NCBI RefSeq assembly: GCF_001655055.1
Contig: NZ_LXEW01000032.1
Coordinates: 62,001 to 126,000 of the forward strand
Direction of reading: 5' to 3'
DNA: 64,000 nt
Origin: Providencia heimbachae ATCC 35613
GTDB taxonomy: Bacteria; Pseudomonadota; Gammaproteobacteria; Enterobacterales; Enterobacteriaceae
Position numbers and translations under genes: made by a program. The first letter of the stretch is position 1; each line of letters starts with the position of its first letter. Below are positions 8,313-17,707 of this stretch, in pieces. The notes under the pieces are model-generated. The model did no database searches, was not told the origin of the DNA, and saw only the letters and a list, made by a program, of their open reading frames with translations.

Positions 8313-8334
8313 ATTTATATGACGAGTAATAATC

Positions 8335-9339
8335 TTAATTATTACTTAAAATAATGACAGTTTGTCCAGAAAATTCACCGGGTTCATTTCCAACATTATT
8401 GATAGCAGCAGAAAATATAATTGGTGTTGTTGAGTTAACAATGCCAGACCATTCCGTCGCCTCTGGACTATTTCCTACCTTCATTCTCATCTTCGCATTG
8501 ACCGTATGGCTAGATGCCCCTTTTAACGCAATATTACCCTCTGGGTTTTCTTTTACCATGGTTACTTTAATTGAAGAGGTGCTTGGGCAAGTTAACATTA
8601 CACCTGCTGTTGTTCCATAAGCCTGTTTGCCGATACCCACAGAACCAAGATTAATTTCTAAACTACCAGCAATCTCACAAGAGGGGGCAACGGAATCTAC
8701 CATCGTACAATAACTATTTCCTTTTGTTGCATAATAGGTATTATATGTAGCAGTCCCTCTAACATTAATAAATGCTTCTTTTACACATAACTCAAGTTGA
8801 TCTCCAAAAGAAAACCCTTGTTCAGGGTATATCCAAGATCCTCCAGAATCACTGGTTTCAATAGGTACTGTTTCTGCTGTGTGACTGGAACATAAAACAC
8901 GTCTCCAATCCTTATACTTAGAAACATGGCTGAAACTAAAAATACTGTGTTGACCAAAAATGACCGAGCCAATATTGATAGCTCTAACTTTATTAGTTCG
9001 ACTAAGATTTTTGTTAGTTGTATTATTTCTCATGGATGTGACTTCAACTAAAGCGCTACAACCGACTTGTGTTGACATACTTTCAGTCGTAATCGAGTCT
9101 TCATTTTCTGCACATCTCATTAAATATGGCGTGGTAGAGAGACCGTATTGACACCACTCTTCTGACATCTGAGGTATTGGACCCACAAACCCGCCTGTAG
9201 CCAAAATATCTAGATAATAACCTTGCTGTTGTGAGGCAAAATAAACTTGAGCATTTGCAGTAGAGATTATACTGATTGTGGCTAAAAAAGTGAAATAGGA
9301 TATTAGTTTGGTTATATTAATATTATGCTTAAAATTCAT
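8335..9339 (-). CDS. Two-domain fimbrial tip adhesin (MrpH/UclD-like position)
   Basis: The 334-residue product is the last gene of the operon and nearly twice the size of the pilin subunits, as expected for a tip adhesin. A signal peptide ends near ...STANAQ (residue ~30). The N-terminal part (to about residue 215) is cysteine-containing (EEWCQYG, YLMRCAE, VGCSAL, RRVLCSS, LELCVKE, NSYCTMV) and is the presumed receptor-binding domain. The C-terminal part (SCEIAGSLEINLGSVGIGKQAYG... to ...EFSGQTVIILSN) has a pilin-like incomplete Ig fold for strand exchange. The receptor domain matches no adhesin I can name, so specificity is unknown. Confidence 0.8.
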   Translation of the reverse strand: MNFKHNINITKLISYFTFLATISIISTANAQVYFASQQQGYYLDILATGGFVGPIPQMSEEWCQYGLSTTPYLMRCAENEDSITTESMSTQVGCSALVEVTSMRNNTTNKNLSRTNKVRAINIGSVIFGQHSIFSFSHVSKYKDWRRVLCSSHTAETVPIETSDSGGSWIYPEQGFSFGDQLELCVKEAFINVRGTATYNTYYATKGNSYCTMVDSVAPSCEIAGSLEINLGSVGIGKQAYGTTAGVMLTCPSTSSIKVTMVKENPEGNIALKGASSHTVNAKMRMKVGNSPEATEWSGIVNSTTPIIFSAAINNVGNEPGEFSGQTVIILSNN

Positions 9340-9375
9340 GTGATTATCTTTTATCTACTGTTTATGATTATGTTT

Positions 9376-9933
9376 TCACTCATACCTTAAGGTATAAGTC
9401 ATCGTTGCCATAAAATAGCCGGGAGTAATAGATTTATTCATGACAGATTCGCTATCACCCTGTACATACGCTCGTAGTTTTATTGTGACGGGCCCATCTT
9501 TTATCGCCTGAGAAGGGTAGGGCTGTGCTGAGTTAATCGGTAACTGCACACCACTTAAGGTTTCAATTCCGATTACGGCACCAGACGCTTCACTTCCGGT
9601 GTCAAATTTTAATAATCCATGTATGTTACTATTTCCCGTAAAGGAAGCCGTTATCCAATTACCAAGGGAGGTATCACAATCCTTCAATTCAAACTCAAAT
9701 AGCACACCATAAGTTCGACCATGTAAATACAATTGCTTAGAATTGACTTCCCCTATTTCCACTAAAAAATTTTCAAACCTAGGCTCAACCGTACAGGGTA
9801 AAGCAACTAATGTTCCCCTGTACTGAATTTCATTACTATTCGCAGCTTGAGTACTTAATGAATAAGCACTGAGCATGAATACTGCGGTGCTCAGTAAGGA
9901 TAAACGTCGCATTTTTCTGTGTTGTTTTTTCAT
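9376..9933 (-). CDS. Minor fimbrial subunit (pilin domain)
   Basis: A 185-residue chaperone-usher pilin with a signal peptide (basic start KKQHRKMRR, hydrophobic core, cleavage after STQA). It has the pilin cysteine pair (PCTVEPR and KDCDTS) and the penultimate-tyrosine C-terminus MATMTYTLRYE used for donor-strand exchange. Its start overlaps the upstream gene's stop by 4 bases (ATGA), which indicates translational coupling. It is placed just before the adhesin and may be its adaptor. Confidence 0.85.
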   Translation of the reverse strand: MKKQHRKMRRLSLLSTAVFMLSAYSLSTQAANSNEIQYRGTLVALPCTVEPRFENFLVEIGEVNSKQLYLHGRTYGVLFEFELKDCDTSLGNWITASFTGNSNIHGLLKFDTGSEASGAVIGIETLSGVQLPINSAQPYPSQAIKDGPVTIKLRAYVQGDSESVMNKSITPGYFMATMTYTLRYE

Positions 9934-10448
9934 GGATAGTTCAGCTCCATACTAGCCGTTGCTGTAAAATCCTCTGCATATAACGTTGATACTGGGCTTG
10001 TATCTTTTACTGGTACCGCATAGAACGATAAATCCCTCGTATCGTTGCTCGACATATTTATCGGTATCCCTGTATTTGGTGGTACCACGTTCCCATTTTG
10101 ATATAACCGAACTCCCAACCCTAGCAGACTCGCTTGTAATGCATTGTCATCAAATGGGGCAATCATTCCACGGTATTCGAGATAGACCGCTACGGCATTT
10201 CCGAGACCAGCTCCACAATTAAGTGTTAGCGTGAAATCTTGCCGGTAGTTCACACCATTAATTTTGGTGATACCGACATCGCCAAATGGCACTTTGATTG
10301 GCTGATTAGCACCATCGGGTCCCGAGATATCGCAAGGCGGGTTTTGAATTAAATTCGCGGTAAAATTGACTTCAATTGCGGATACCGCTACAGACACTAA
10401 ACTGCTTAATGTGAAAACCAGTGATCTTAATGTTGTTTTAAGCTTCAT
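9930..10448 (-). CDS. Minor fimbrial subunit (MrpG/PapF-like)
   Basis: A 172-residue pilin-type protein with a signal peptide ending near VAVSA. The PPCDISGPDGANQPIKVPFGDV segment resembles the minor tip pilins of the Mrp/Pap group (PapF/PapK, MrpF/MrpG). The cysteine pair is PCDI and LNCGAG, and the C-terminus ATASMELNYP is pilin-like. The start codon overlaps the previous stop (TAATG at 10448), so the genes are coupled. Sequence resemblance to the preceding gene suggests an old duplication within the operon. Confidence 0.85.
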   Translation of the reverse strand: MKLKTTLRSLVFTLSSLVSVAVSAIEVNFTANLIQNPPCDISGPDGANQPIKVPFGDVGITKINGVNYRQDFTLTLNCGAGLGNAVAVYLEYRGMIAPFDDNALQASLLGLGVRLYQNGNVVPPNTGIPINMSSNDTRDLSFYAVPVKDTSPVSTLYAEDFTATASMELNYP

Positions 10449-10948
10449 TACTGATACTCCACACTTAAAGTCGCGGAGGCGGTCATTTGCTCATTATTAA
10501 TACCACCCGTTCCACTTGCAATTGGGATCACACTTAATCTAGGGTGCACGCTGTAATTAAATGGATGCCATTTTCCAATGGTCATGTCATTGCTTCCCAT
10601 TTTTAAGGCTAACCCTAAGTTATCAACGGATGTCTTTAATATGTTAACCCCTTGACCAGCCATCTGCGTCCCGTCGAATTTCATTTTTAACGCTGGATTA
10701 TTGGCGGCATCTGTACAATCGAGCTGATAAGGGATCTCGGTTTCATATTTTTGCCCGTCAATTTTTTTGATAATAAGATCTTCCATATCAACCGTGATTG
10801 GCTGATTAGGGCCACCGTTTCCATAAATATCACAGGTTTTTTCTATGACAGTGACTTTAACGGTCAAGGTATATATATCGGCAATTGCCAGATTAGAAAA
10901 CAAACCGAATAGGGATAGAAACAGTCCAGAAATAATGTGTTTGGTCAT
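10448..10948 (-). CDS. Minor fimbrial subunit (MrpF/PapF-like)
   Basis: A 166-residue exported pilin (signal peptide ends near SNLAIA). It shares with the next gene the KTCDIYGNGGPNQPITVDMEDL pattern followed by KKIDGQKYETEIPYQLDC, the signature of the small tip-fibrillum pilins. The C-terminus MTASATLSVEYQ provides the donor strand motif. It sits between the larger minor subunit and MrpG-like gene in the same order as mrpE-F-G of Proteus. Confidence 0.85.
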   Translation of the reverse strand: MTKHIISGLFLSLFGLFSNLAIADIYTLTVKVTVIEKTCDIYGNGGPNQPITVDMEDLIIKKIDGQKYETEIPYQLDCTDAANNPALKMKFDGTQMAGQGVNILKTSVDNLGLALKMGSNDMTIGKWHPFNYSVHPRLSVIPIASGTGGINNEQMTASATLSVEYQ

Positions 10949-10960
10949 GTTACTCTCCCG

Positions 10961-11590
10961 CTAGTCATACAGCATTTCAAAGGCAATGAGGGCTGAATAT
11001 GTGCCCGGTTGTAACTGTCCTGTTCTGACTGGCGTAACATAATAAGTTAACTGGCTTTGTCCTGAAGGTAATAACAGGGGCTCACTTTCTAGTCCAAGGG
11101 GTAATAGTGAGCCGTTTAATGTTGTGATCGCCAGTCCCAATCCTTTCGCACCATTAACGCTTACTAAGTCTGGCATTGATGGCACACTAGCAGCCAAAAA
11201 GCGTATTTTTACTGCTGGCTGGCTAGAACTCCATGCTGTTATATCCGTTCGTACATTATTTAAACGAGTTTCTGTCTCTAAACAATTTTCTAGTTCAATA
11301 TGAAACGGTATTGGAGTTCCTTTACCATTACGCTGCAATGTTCCTGTATCAAGGTTACCCATCTCTACTGATTGGTAACTTGATGTCATAGCGAGTTGGC
11401 ATGGGCTTTCGGTCAATGAACCTTTGACATACACAATGCCATGTTGCCCATCGACGTTCCAATTATCAGTTGGGCGATAGAGACTGCTATTATTTTCTCC
11501 TACCGCTTGACTCGATAAAGTGATACCACTACTCAATACTGTGATAATTAAACCATATTGAACAAAATTTTTTCTGTGCATATCTGTCAT
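10961..11590 (-). CDS. Minor fimbrial subunit (MrpE-like position)
   Basis: A 209-residue pilin with a GGGAG ribosome binding site 5-6 bases before the ATG. A signal peptide (cleavage near SSQA) is followed by ~25 extra residues before the pilin domain, which begins GIVYVKGSLTESPCQLA. The cysteine pair is PCQLA/ENCLE, the middle holds GLGLAITTLNG, and the end is TYSALIAFEMLYD. First structural gene after the chaperone, as mrpE is in the Mrp operon. Confidence 0.82.
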   Translation of the reverse strand: MTDMHRKNFVQYGLIITVLSSGITLSSQAVGENNSSLYRPTDNWNVDGQHGIVYVKGSLTESPCQLAMTSSYQSVEMGNLDTGTLQRNGKGTPIPFHIELENCLETETRLNNVRTDITAWSSSQPAVKIRFLAASVPSMPDLVSVNGAKGLGLAITTLNGSLLPLGLESEPLLLPSGQSQLTYYVTPVRTGQLQPGTYSALIAFEMLYD

Positions 11591-11645
11591 TTTTACTCCC
11601 TACTACCTGTCAATATGAACACTATTAACCAAAAGCTCATTTGAA

Positions 11646-12395
11646 TTATTCGCTTTTACTATTAGGTACAACTTGGCAGTTCGATGTTTGACAATGAAAT
11701 GTCAAATTAGGGCGCCCACCATAATCATTGATATAAGTTAGTACTGGAGAATTACCGAGTTGTTTAGCGCTAATGCCTAAATCATTTTGCTCAAATGGTG
11801 GCACCATAACAGGAGTAAAATCTTTGCCATCCGAAGCTTTTCCATGAGCTGTCGCATTGATAATCGTGATGTAATAAGGCGTTGGATTTTTTATGATAAA
11901 ACGTTCACCTTGCTTATCTAAGGTTAATCTTTCTTGCCATGGCACGCTGTTTTGTTCAGGAATGATTGCTTTAGGGCGATAAAATAGTTTCACTCGTGTT
12001 TGCAGAGCAATTTGTAGAGAGTTTGGCTTATCACTTTTTGGCGGTATTTCGCGTAAATTAAAATAAAATAAAGACTCTCGATCTTGTGGTAACGTATTGA
12101 TTACAGGTAATGCTTCAATTTTTACTTGACTTGATTTACCCGGCTCTAAACGTTGTACTGGCGGTAATACAACCAGAGGTGATTGAATTTTTTGACCTTC
12201 GATATTTTCAATCCAACCTTGCGCTAAATAGGGCAATTGATTGTTATTATTGGAAATATTTAATGATATGGATTTCTGACCGCCATTAAATATGATCCGA
12301 GTTCTGTCCATCGATACTGCAGAATAAGCTGTGCTACTGAATATAGCTAGGCTAATCAGATAGATAGCTGTACGATAATGAGTCATTAATTGCAT
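11646..12395 (-). CDS. Periplasmic fimbrial chaperone (PapD/MrpD type)
   Basis: A 249-residue chaperone that folds pilins and delivers them to the usher. The signal peptide ends near AYSA. The mature start SMDRTRIIFNGGQKSISLNISN carries the conserved arginine and the G1/A1 strands. The family signature is seen as QTRVKLFYRPKAI, with the conserved lysine that anchors the subunit C-terminus. The F1-G1 loop region LPQDRESLFYFNLREIPP is of the short (FGS) type. The C-terminal domain has two cysteines (FHCQTSNCQVV). It follows the usher gene after a ~96-base gap. Confidence 0.95.
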   Translation of the reverse strand: MQLMTHYRTAIYLISLAIFSSTAYSAVSMDRTRIIFNGGQKSISLNISNNNNQLPYLAQGWIENIEGQKIQSPLVVLPPVQRLEPGKSSQVKIEALPVINTLPQDRESLFYFNLREIPPKSDKPNSLQIALQTRVKLFYRPKAIIPEQNSVPWQERLTLDKQGERFIIKNPTPYYITIINATAHGKASDGKDFTPVMVPPFEQNDLGISAKQLGNSPVLTYINDYGGRPNLTFHCQTSNCQVVPNSKSE

Positions 12396-12491
12396 GATTA
12401 ATTTACCTTTTATTTATGTATTCACTCTTAAACTACATTTTTGTTAATGTGATTTTTTGAATGAATTAGACTAAGTTTATGTCTAATAAAA

Positions 12492-15020
12492 CTATTTTTT
12501 TGTTGTTAATGTTGGCAATGTTGTTGGAATACATGGCAGTAGTAATGCATCCTGTAGCGGATCTAACTGATCAGGAAATGTTACCTGACAAGCATTGTCC
12601 TCTCCCCACGTTACTGTCATCACATTCTGAGGGTTAATTCCGCTAATATAAGCACTCCCTGCATCTCCGACGATCCCTGTATTTTGCCCTTTACTATTTT
12701 GAATTTGAGCACCAAATGGAGGATGGCTACCGTCTGGGAATCGAAGTATAGTCATTGCTTTTTGCCCTGATACCACGGAAAAATGACGATAGCCGACAGC
12801 ACCTTCCGTCAGCGTAGCTTGTACCACTGATTGTTGTGCATCCACATTATCTGGAAGCATATTTAAATCAATTTGTGCTTTATTACGGTAGTAACTACTC
12901 ATATCGCCAACAATGGCTTTACCAAATATATTCGACGTTATTGGTGCACCAATGCCTTTGATCGGTACATTTGCAACACCATCGGTATCGACTAGCATTC
13001 TAGTTCCACCCATTGTATTAACACGATGGAGACTCCCCCCTTCCGGAGTAATCGTCATCCCACCGCTTGCTGATAGGCCAAAAGCGCTATATTGATTATG
13101 CATATAACTTGCATTAGCCGTTAAACGTGCTAAATCGGATTGGTGGGTAACAAATGCGCTACCAGTTCCACCTTTTTTGCTACTACCTGTACTCAATTGG
13201 TATGTAGTTCTATCATCGATACGGTCGTAATAAGTTGCACGGTTAGTCGTTTCGTAACGGCTACTATTCAACGAGTATCCTATATTGGCCCCATGACTTA
13301 GAGGGAATGAAGTCGATAGATATATACTGTCATCCTTCACACCGTTATAAGTTCTACGGTTTGCTGATAAGTTAATGCTGATATTTTTTAGTGAGCCAAT
13401 ATCCATATATTTTGACAACATGACGCTGTAGTAGTCATTATCTGGCTGATCCCAATAGGTTTGATGGTTATAGTTCAGATATAATGACATTCCTAACTCA
13501 CTGAAATTCTTATTCAGTGATATGGTATAGAGCTCTTTATTTCCGCCATAACGCTCACCTGTTTGCAGTGCGCTTAAGAAATCAGACATTGACATAAAGT
13601 TACGTTCTGAAAATCGATACCCTGCAAATTGAATGGTGCTATCAATCGCTTCAAAACGTTTAGAGTAATTGATGCGGTAGGAGCCGCCATTTAAATTTCC
13701 TATACTCGGTAAACGAGCAAAAGATTGAGTAATATCAAAAGATAAAGCGCCAAATGCTAATAAATCACGTCCAATACCCAGTGATACCGCATTGTAGTTT
13801 TTACTATTAAGGCTACCGCCAAATAGTGACCATCCATTGTTTACTCCCCACGAAAATTCCCCCGTCACAAACGAGTCTCCTTCACTGTGACGTTGATAAT
13901 TTGTAGGTTGACCTAATGCTAATTTATATTGTACTTGTCCTGGACGTGTTAAATAGGGCAGACTAGCTGTATCTATTTGAAACTCTTGGGTTGTCCCATC
14001 TTGTTCTTTAATGATGACATCTAACTTGCCGCTAACCGCATCACTCAAATCTTGGATACGAAATGGCCCCGGCGCGACCTGTGTTTCATATAACACTCGT
14101 CCTTGCTGGCTAATAATGACGGTTGCATTGGTGTTTGCAATCCCAGTGACTTCCGGTGCATAGCCACGTAAATTAGGTGGCAGCATATTTAATTCAGAAC
14201 GAACACTAGCCCCTATAAAACGAAATGAATCAAATATATTAGATACGAGGTAGTCTTCTCCTAGCACCAATTTTGCAGCGAGTGAAGGTAATGCGCGGTA
14301 GGCATAAAACCGATTCCAATCTAAATCTTCATTGGTTGAATTACTAGAACCAGTAGTATGGTTTAAACTTCCCTGCCAATCGGACCGAAAGCGCCAAGCA
14401 CCTAAATTTAATCCTACAACACCATTTCCATTTAATGTGTAGCTATCATGGCCACCGTTATAGGAATTATTAGTATTGCCATTAACGTTATAATCTAGCA
14501 TTAATGCGGTGATTCCATCATCCCAACGAGAGGGAGGATCCCAGTTAGGTGAGGTATATTCGAGGTAAGCTTGTGGAATACTTACATATAATGAAGAAGA
14601 TGCTAATTCTCCACGAATTTGCATCCCAGGTAGACTACTTGATGCAAGACATTCGCCATCGTGCCACCAAGTTAATTCTTTTTTTGCCGATGAAGTTAAT
14701 CCTAGTTGCTCCACTACCTCCGGTGATATACAGGCATCGCTTCCTTGAGGATCTCCTTCAGGGATATAAAAAGGCACTGATACTTCAGATAATTGTTCGC
14801 CATTTACTTTTAATGTAAAAGAATAGGTGCCAGTCATAATATGACCCGCACGAGAAAACTGCTCTAAGTCAATGTTATTTTTATCTTCTAGGTCCAATAC
14901 ATCGGTATTGAATTCAATTGTTTTAGAAGCCCATAATGGCGTGGATAGACCATACAGTGATAAAATAATGGTCAAACCTAAGCTATTCAGGCGAAATAAT
15001 ACAGGTCGTGATGAAGACAT
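12492..15020 (-). CDS. Outer-membrane fimbrial usher (PapC/MrpC type)
   Basis: The 842-residue usher (start 15020 chosen because AGGG lies 9 bases upstream; an ATG at 15029 overlaps the AGGG) secretes and assembles the pilus. Order: signal peptide ending near LWASK; N-terminal periplasmic domain (IEFNTDVLDLEDKNNIDLEQFSRAG); 24-strand beta barrel with plug; two C-terminal domains with the disulfide pair CQVTFPDQ...LLPC. Conserved FNSRF-like and GLNLGAWRFRSDW segments are present. Length is normal for the family. Confidence 0.96.
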   Translation of the reverse strand: MSSSRPVLFRLNSLGLTIILSLYGLSTPLWASKTIEFNTDVLDLEDKNNIDLEQFSRAGHIMTGTYSFTLKVNGEQLSEVSVPFYIPEGDPQGSDACISPEVVEQLGLTSSAKKELTWWHDGECLASSSLPGMQIRGELASSSLYVSIPQAYLEYTSPNWDPPSRWDDGITALMLDYNVNGNTNNSYNGGHDSYTLNGNGVVGLNLGAWRFRSDWQGSLNHTTGSSNSTNEDLDWNRFYAYRALPSLAAKLVLGEDYLVSNIFDSFRFIGASVRSELNMLPPNLRGYAPEVTGIANTNATVIISQQGRVLYETQVAPGPFRIQDLSDAVSGKLDVIIKEQDGTTQEFQIDTASLPYLTRPGQVQYKLALGQPTNYQRHSEGDSFVTGEFSWGVNNGWSLFGGSLNSKNYNAVSLGIGRDLLAFGALSFDITQSFARLPSIGNLNGGSYRINYSKRFEAIDSTIQFAGYRFSERNFMSMSDFLSALQTGERYGGNKELYTISLNKNFSELGMSLYLNYNHQTYWDQPDNDYYSVMLSKYMDIGSLKNISINLSANRRTYNGVKDDSIYLSTSFPLSHGANIGYSLNSSRYETTNRATYYDRIDDRTTYQLSTGSSKKGGTGSAFVTHQSDLARLTANASYMHNQYSAFGLSASGGMTITPEGGSLHRVNTMGGTRMLVDTDGVANVPIKGIGAPITSNIFGKAIVGDMSSYYRNKAQIDLNMLPDNVDAQQSVVQATLTEGAVGYRHFSVVSGQKAMTILRFPDGSHPPFGAQIQNSKGQNTGIVGDAGSAYISGINPQNVMTVTWGEDNACQVTFPDQLDPLQDALLLPCIPTTLPTLTTKK

Positions 15021-15080
15021 AAATAACATCCCTAAAAATCAAGTCCAGCAAAAATACAAGCTAAAAATAACTTTTTATAA

Positions 15081-15611
15081 TTAGTAATAATCCAGTTTAA
15101 AACGTAGAGCACTTTGATACTCTCCAGGGCGCAACGGCTGGTTATCGGAAACTAACCTCAATCCGTAATGCAGTACCATATTCTCAGGTTTAATCGTCTG
15201 TTTTTTCGTGAATCGCCCAGGATAAATAAGTTGTCCATCAGCATCTTGTAATGAGAGAGCAACACCATGAGCATCCCCAGATACCGTAAACCAATTACCA
15301 GAAGTTGGACCATCAAAAGTCACGGTAAAAGCTTGCCAAGCTGAACCGGTATAAGGCATTAAAGTGCAACCTATTAAGGTAATAGAAAAAGGACGAATAG
15401 GGCTTTGCCCTTGTTGACGTATTGTCCCAATAGGTAAAATACCCATATCAACAACTTGTTCATAAGAGCCAGTATCAATTGCACATGCTGAATCAACAAT
15501 ACTGCCATTCATATTGACACTTCCCCATAATGAAGATGTCTGTGCCTGCACACTTGATAAAATGGCAAATTGACTTGCAAATAACAGAGCACTGACAGAG
15601 ATAGCTTTCAT
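15081..15611 (-). CDS. Fimbrial subunit, PapH/MrpB-like (probable pilus terminator)
   Basis: Start 15611 (MKAISVSALL) has a strong GAGAGG Shine-Dalgarno; a longer frame from 15647 lacks one. The 176 residues include a signal peptide (cleavage near SVQA) and a pilin domain with cysteines in SACAIDT and IGCTLM, ending LRFKLDYY. Its place between the major subunit and the usher matches papH/mrpB, whose product caps and anchors the pilus base. Function is inferred from position; the sequence shows only a pilin fold. Confidence 0.8.
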   Translation of the reverse strand: MKAISVSALLFASQFAILSSVQAQTSSLWGSVNMNGSIVDSACAIDTGSYEQVVDMGILPIGTIRQQGQSPIRPFSITLIGCTLMPYTGSAWQAFTVTFDGPTSGNWFTVSGDAHGVALSLQDADGQLIYPGRFTKKQTIKPENMVLHYGLRLVSDNQPLRPGEYQSALRFKLDYY

Positions 15612-15692
15612 AAATGAGTCTCCTCTCTTCAATAATTCCCCTAACAATTTAAGATGCTAGGGGAATATATTATTGGTAATAGCTAACCGTGA

Positions 15693-16253
15693 TTAGTTAT
15701 AAGCCAAAGTAAAATTGGTAACCGCTTGGAAGCTACCCGGTACCACAGTCGCATCTGACAAACCTTGTAGAGCAGCTTGGAAACTTAAAATATTATTTCC
15801 TGAGGTATAAGCGCGCTCAATAGTTGAATCATTAATATTAATTTTTGCTCCTGATTTATTCATTAATACGATACCTGCACCAGAAGCATCACCTGTGATT
15901 TGAATTAATCCAGTATTACCGCCTTTATTAACCCATTCAGTTCCCTCAAATTTCACTTCAACCATATTGTTATATGTCTGTGTTACACCTTGTTCATCTT
16001 TATATTCGGCATTCAACGTACAGCCTTCTAAATGAATATCAAAAGGTTGAGCAGCAGACATTCCACCTTTTTGTAGAGTAACATTAGAAACTTGGCCTAA
16101 ATCAATGGTCTGGCTTTCATCCCCTGGTGCAATGGAGCACGGTGCTTCAATAATAGAACCTGTAAAAATGACAGTACCTTTACCTGCATCAGTTGCAAAA
16201 GCAGATGCACTCATTGCGCCAGAAATTAAAGTTGCTAAGATAAATTTATTCAT
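15693..16253 (-). CDS. Major fimbrial subunit (MrpA/PapA-like)
   Basis: A 186-residue pilin, first structural gene of operon 1. The signal peptide ends near ASAFA. The mature protein starts TDAGKGTVIFTGSIIEAPCSIAPGDESQTIDLGQV, the standard pattern of Proteus/Providencia major pilins. The second cysteine is in HLEGCTLN, the glycine-rich GDASGAGIVLMN lies in the middle, and the C-terminus is VTNFTLAYN with the penultimate tyrosine. A ~106-base gap to the regulator gene may hold a processing or promoter site. Confidence 0.93.
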   Translation of the reverse strand: MNKFILATLISGAMSASAFATDAGKGTVIFTGSIIEAPCSIAPGDESQTIDLGQVSNVTLQKGGMSAAQPFDIHLEGCTLNAEYKDEQGVTQTYNNMVEVKFEGTEWVNKGGNTGLIQITGDASGAGIVLMNKSGAKININDSTIERAYTSGNNILSFQAALQGLSDATVVPGSFQAVTNFTLAYN

Positions 16254-16359
16254 AATAATGAATTATCCTTATTTAAAATAATATAAAAGTCTTTAATTAG
16301 ACTTCAGTCAAAGAAAACTAATAAATTTAATTAACTTAAATTTATTAGTTTATGGTTTA

Positions 16360-16683
16360 TTAGTTGACATGTTCGCTCAAAGGGAAAAATATATTATAAT
16401 AACGAAATCCAATTTCATTATTATATTCATAAACATTTGAAAGAACTCTATTAAAAAAAGAATCAACAGGCTCTTCAAGAGAATGCAATAATACCATTAG
16501 ATAATCTAATCTAATTGCACAAATACCACATTCATATCTAGATAATTGCTGTTGAGATACCCCTAAATAACTTGCTAATTCTTTTCCTGTCATTCCTGAA
16601 CGTCTTCTTAACCTACTGATTTCTCTTCCAACTTCCTTAACGAAAATATTCTTATAATCATTAAGGACTTGTTTCTTACACAC
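16360..16683 (-). CDS. MrpJ-family fimbria-associated transcriptional regulator
   Basis: A 107-residue protein read from GTG 16683 with GAGAG 9 bases upstream. The Cro/C1-type helix-turn-helix is at residues ~18-72, with GMTGKELASYLGVSQQQLSRYECG. The SQQQxSRYE recognition helix is the hallmark of MrpJ-type proteins, which in Proteus mirabilis repress flagellar genes when fimbriae are made. In the Proteus mrp operon the gene is last; here it is first on the same strand as the pilin genes. The C-terminal tail is aromatic-rich and may mediate dimerisation. Confidence 0.85.
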   Translation of the reverse strand: MCKKQVLNDYKNIFVKEVGREISRLRRRSGMTGKELASYLGVSQQQLSRYECGICAIRLDYLMVLLHSLEEPVDSFFNRVLSNVYEYNNEIGFRYYNIFFPLSEHVN

Positions 16684-17707
16684 AATTTTAGCTCTCTAAA
16701 AAATTTCATTTAGATTTGATTTTTTATATAAGATTACTTAATTTAAAAGTAAAAAACCAAAATTTAAATAAAATACAGAATGATATAACAAAAAAATGCA
16801 ATATTTTAGGTTACACAACCAAAATACTCAATATTAGCGTAATTTAACGAATTAAAAAACATTGGTCAAATGGCTAATAAGCAATCAATTCAATTATATT
16901 TAATATGGATATCTTATGATGGTATAAATAAAGACTTAAAAAACATGACAATAGCGTGTCGAAAAAAACAGCAATCGAGTAGAGAGGTTCATTAAAAGAC
17001 TAATACTTAAGAGTTATATCTTAAATAAAATGATATTTAATAATTAAAACAAAATAAAAACCTGAAATTAATAACTAAACATAACTATTTCAAATTGATA
17101 ACATATGGATGGAAAATATTAATAATAATCAATTGATTATACTTTTACATCTTATATAGATAATCAAAATTAATATCAAATGACAATGCAAAATTGTAAA
17201 TAGATTAAAATAAAATCAAAATCATTAAGTCCAACTTAAGTGATATTTTAAGTTTTTAAGATATAAAACGATTGGATTAAACAAGAGGTATCATTTAAAT
17301 AAAGAAAAAGTTTTGAAAATATTTAAATTATTAAATCGAAATTTGAGTGAAAACTCAAAAAATAACTAAAAATATATATTTTTAGGATGAGCTATATTAG
17401 TGTTTTGAGACTTAATGAGGCGGGAGTTCGTGATACGGAATAAGAGAGTGATAACTTAACATACTCATCGATAAAATATTTCCGCACCAGTTAATGTTTC
17501 ACTCTAAGAAGAGTTTAGTAACTTCGAGTTATCATTCCATTTTGTAGGTGGTGTCGATAGTCAGCAATCGAGCACTCAGACGTAAGCGTAATCCACCCGA
17601 GTTTTGTGAAAAACTAGCAGAATAATTAGGGTTGAGGCTTTTTAGGCATTCAACCCTGTAAAGTGAAGTAATTTATTTGTCTGCCGAAATTAAAATATTG
17701 GGTAAAG
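16684..17707. other. Long AT-rich upstream region of fimbrial operon 1
   Basis: This 1024-base stretch lies between the start of the fimbrial operon and the 3' end of mesD. It is very AT-rich (poly-A/T tracts over most of 16690-17380), typical of H-NS-silenced promoters. I found no gene, no site-specific recombinase and no clear long inverted-repeat pair such as flanks the invertible mrp promoter. The part at 17390-17620 is less AT-rich but has no recognisable coding frame. Confidence 0.6.
17628..17657 (-). terminator. Candidate terminator of the mesX-mesD operon
   Basis: AGGGTTGA (17628-17635) pairs perfectly with TCAACCCT (17650-17657) around a 14-base loop, about 50 bases beyond the mesD stop on the minus strand. 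The downstream sequence AATTATTC is only weakly U-rich in the transcript. Confidence 0.45.

Larger units (their letters stand above)
7849..8334. other. Convergent intergenic region with hairpins and palindromes
   Basis: This 486-base gap separates the plus-strand hydrolase operon from the minus-strand fimbrial operon. It holds a perfect 12-bp hairpin (7937-7972), two adjacent palindromes (8092-8131) and a hairpin just beyond the last fimbrial gene (8282-8306). No gene is visible. Confidence 0.7.

Noticed and set aside
16684-17707. Invertible (mrpI-type) promoter upstream of fimbrial operon 1
   Set aside because: No long inverted-repeat pair and no tyrosine recombinase gene could be found in or next to the region; a search of the whole genome would be needed to exclude control in trans.
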